Shown one piece after another: positions 4,742-5,271 of a stretch of DNA of 5,271 nucleotides (position 1 is its first letter; every line of letters begins with the position of its first letter). The DNA is taken from the NCBI GenBank assembly GCA_902803195.1, contig CADCOX010000202.1, forward strand, positions 1 to 5,271, in the 5' to 3' direction. The notes beneath the pieces are model-generated. The model was not told the DNA's origin. It made no database searches and worked only from the letters and a program-made list of their open reading frames with translations. Both the position numbers and the translations under genes were made by a program. The stretch is from an uncultured Bacteroidales bacterium (lineage in GTDB: Bacteria; Bacteroidota; Bacteroidia; Bacteroidales; Bacteroidaceae).

Positions 4742-5271
4742 CTCTCTAAGAATCTTAGTTCGCGCTCCAGCATCTCCAGCCTCGGCATTGCTGCACCTAC
4801 GCGGCGAGCTTCAGCTATCGGTCGAGTGTAGATATACTCGATTTCCATGGGTCGACCGAAGTCGTAGTCGAGGCGCATGCTCGGCGAGTAGGGGACCATG
4901 GCGTCAGTTGTCTCCATCATCTTTTGGGCGAATGACTCGTCCAATCCATTTATGCCGAGGGCGTTGGCTGCATCTATCACTTCCATCATCTGTTCGTAGA
5001 TGAGTTGTCGAGTGGCGGGACAGGACAACAGCTGGTCGGTCTGTGTGTGAAGCGCTACAGTCATTCCGTTGAATGGCATATTCCATACGGCTTTCTTCCA
5101 GCGGGCCTCTGCATATTCAACTTCGTGAGCATCGATGCCAGATTCGATGAAATCGGACAAAATTGCATCTATTCTCTTCTTGTCGGGGCATGAGTAGTTG
5201 CCGAGGTTAATGCTGCCGTAGCATTGGTGGCGGATATGTCCGGGTTCGGTCTTTGCTGAGCAAATGAAAGC
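4735..5271 (-). CDS. panE: Ketopantoate reductase family protein (2-dehydropantoate 2-reductase), C-terminal part; 5' end outside window
   Basis: NADPH-dependent reduction of 2-dehydropantoate to pantoate, in the pantothenate/coenzyme A pathway; cytoplasmic. 178 residues are visible and the frame is open to the right edge, so the N-terminal Rossmann domain is missing from view. The fragment opens with the inter-domain region (GHIRHQCYGSINLG). The C-terminal helical ApbA_C domain then shows WKKAVWNMPFNG, where Lys60 of the fragment is the predicted catalytic lysine and Asn64 and Asn68 follow at spacings of four, as in the E. coli enzyme (Lys176, Asn180, Asn184). PSMRLDYDFGRPMEIEYI (130-147) is the substrate/dimer motif. 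The last residues, RLEMLERELRFLERN, are Leu/Glu-rich and run into the repeat array; the TAG stop is itself the TAG of array unit 12. Family assignment is firm, but some paralogues act on other 2-keto acids, so panE proper is probable rather than proven. Confidence 0.88.
   Translation of the reverse strand, partial: AFICSAKTEPGHIRHQCYGSINLGNYSCPDKKRIDAILSDFIESGIDAHEVEYAEARWKKAVWNMPFNGMTVALHTQTDQLLSCPATRQLIYEQMMEVIDAANALGINGLDESFAQKMMETTDAMVPYSPSMRLDYDFGRPMEIEYIYTRPIAEARRVGAAMPRLEMLERELRFLERN

Noticed and set aside
4501..4749. Plus-strand frame with a Leu-Asp-X repeat tail
   Set aside because: Its first half is antisense to the HD gene and the rest is a by-product of the 9-bp array, which is open in two frames on each strand.

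Overview
The window looks like a chromosomal segment from a member of the Bacteroidota, most likely order Bacteroidales and plausibly Prevotellaceae. Three things suggest this: promoters of the TAnnTTTG type (the Bacteroidota -7 element), start codons mostly without a strong Shine-Dalgarno sequence, and a Bacteroidota-style FtsL-like protein between rsmH and the class B penicillin-binding protein. The family-level call is inference. All six genes lie on the minus strand, so transcription runs from high to low coordinates.

Layout in the direction of transcription: (1) the C-terminal part of a ketopantoate reductase (PanE family), entering from the right edge (4735-5271). (2) A tandem array of twelve 9-bp units built around CTAG (4634-4741), filling nearly all of the space to the next gene. 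(3) An HD-domain putative metal-dependent phosphohydrolase (3988-4626). (4) A 108-bp gap with a TAnnTTTG promoter, then serine O-acetyltransferase cysE (2959-3879), the first committed step of cysteine synthesis. (5) A 238-bp gap holding two TAnnTTTG promoter candidates and three small inverted repeats. (6) The start of the division and cell-wall (dcw) cluster: rsmH (1812-2720), an FtsL-like divisome protein (1137-1679), and the N-terminal 368 codons of the division transpeptidase ftsI (1-1106, running off the left edge).

The dcw genes work together. RsmH methylates 16S rRNA and by convention heads the cluster, while the FtsL-like protein and FtsI are inner-membrane parts of the septal peptidoglycan machine. 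mraZ, the usual cluster leader, is not next to rsmH, and the sequence just before rsmH carries its own promoter almost touching the ATG. The upstream genes are metabolic (pantothenate/CoA and cysteine supply) plus one uncharacterised hydrolase; no direct functional link to the dcw genes can be shown.

I see no CRISPR array, transposon, tRNA, rRNA, phage or defence module. The least ordinary element is the CTAG array. It contains the stop codon of one gene, places twelve TAG stops in the frame shared by both flanking genes, and ends seven bases before the next start codon.
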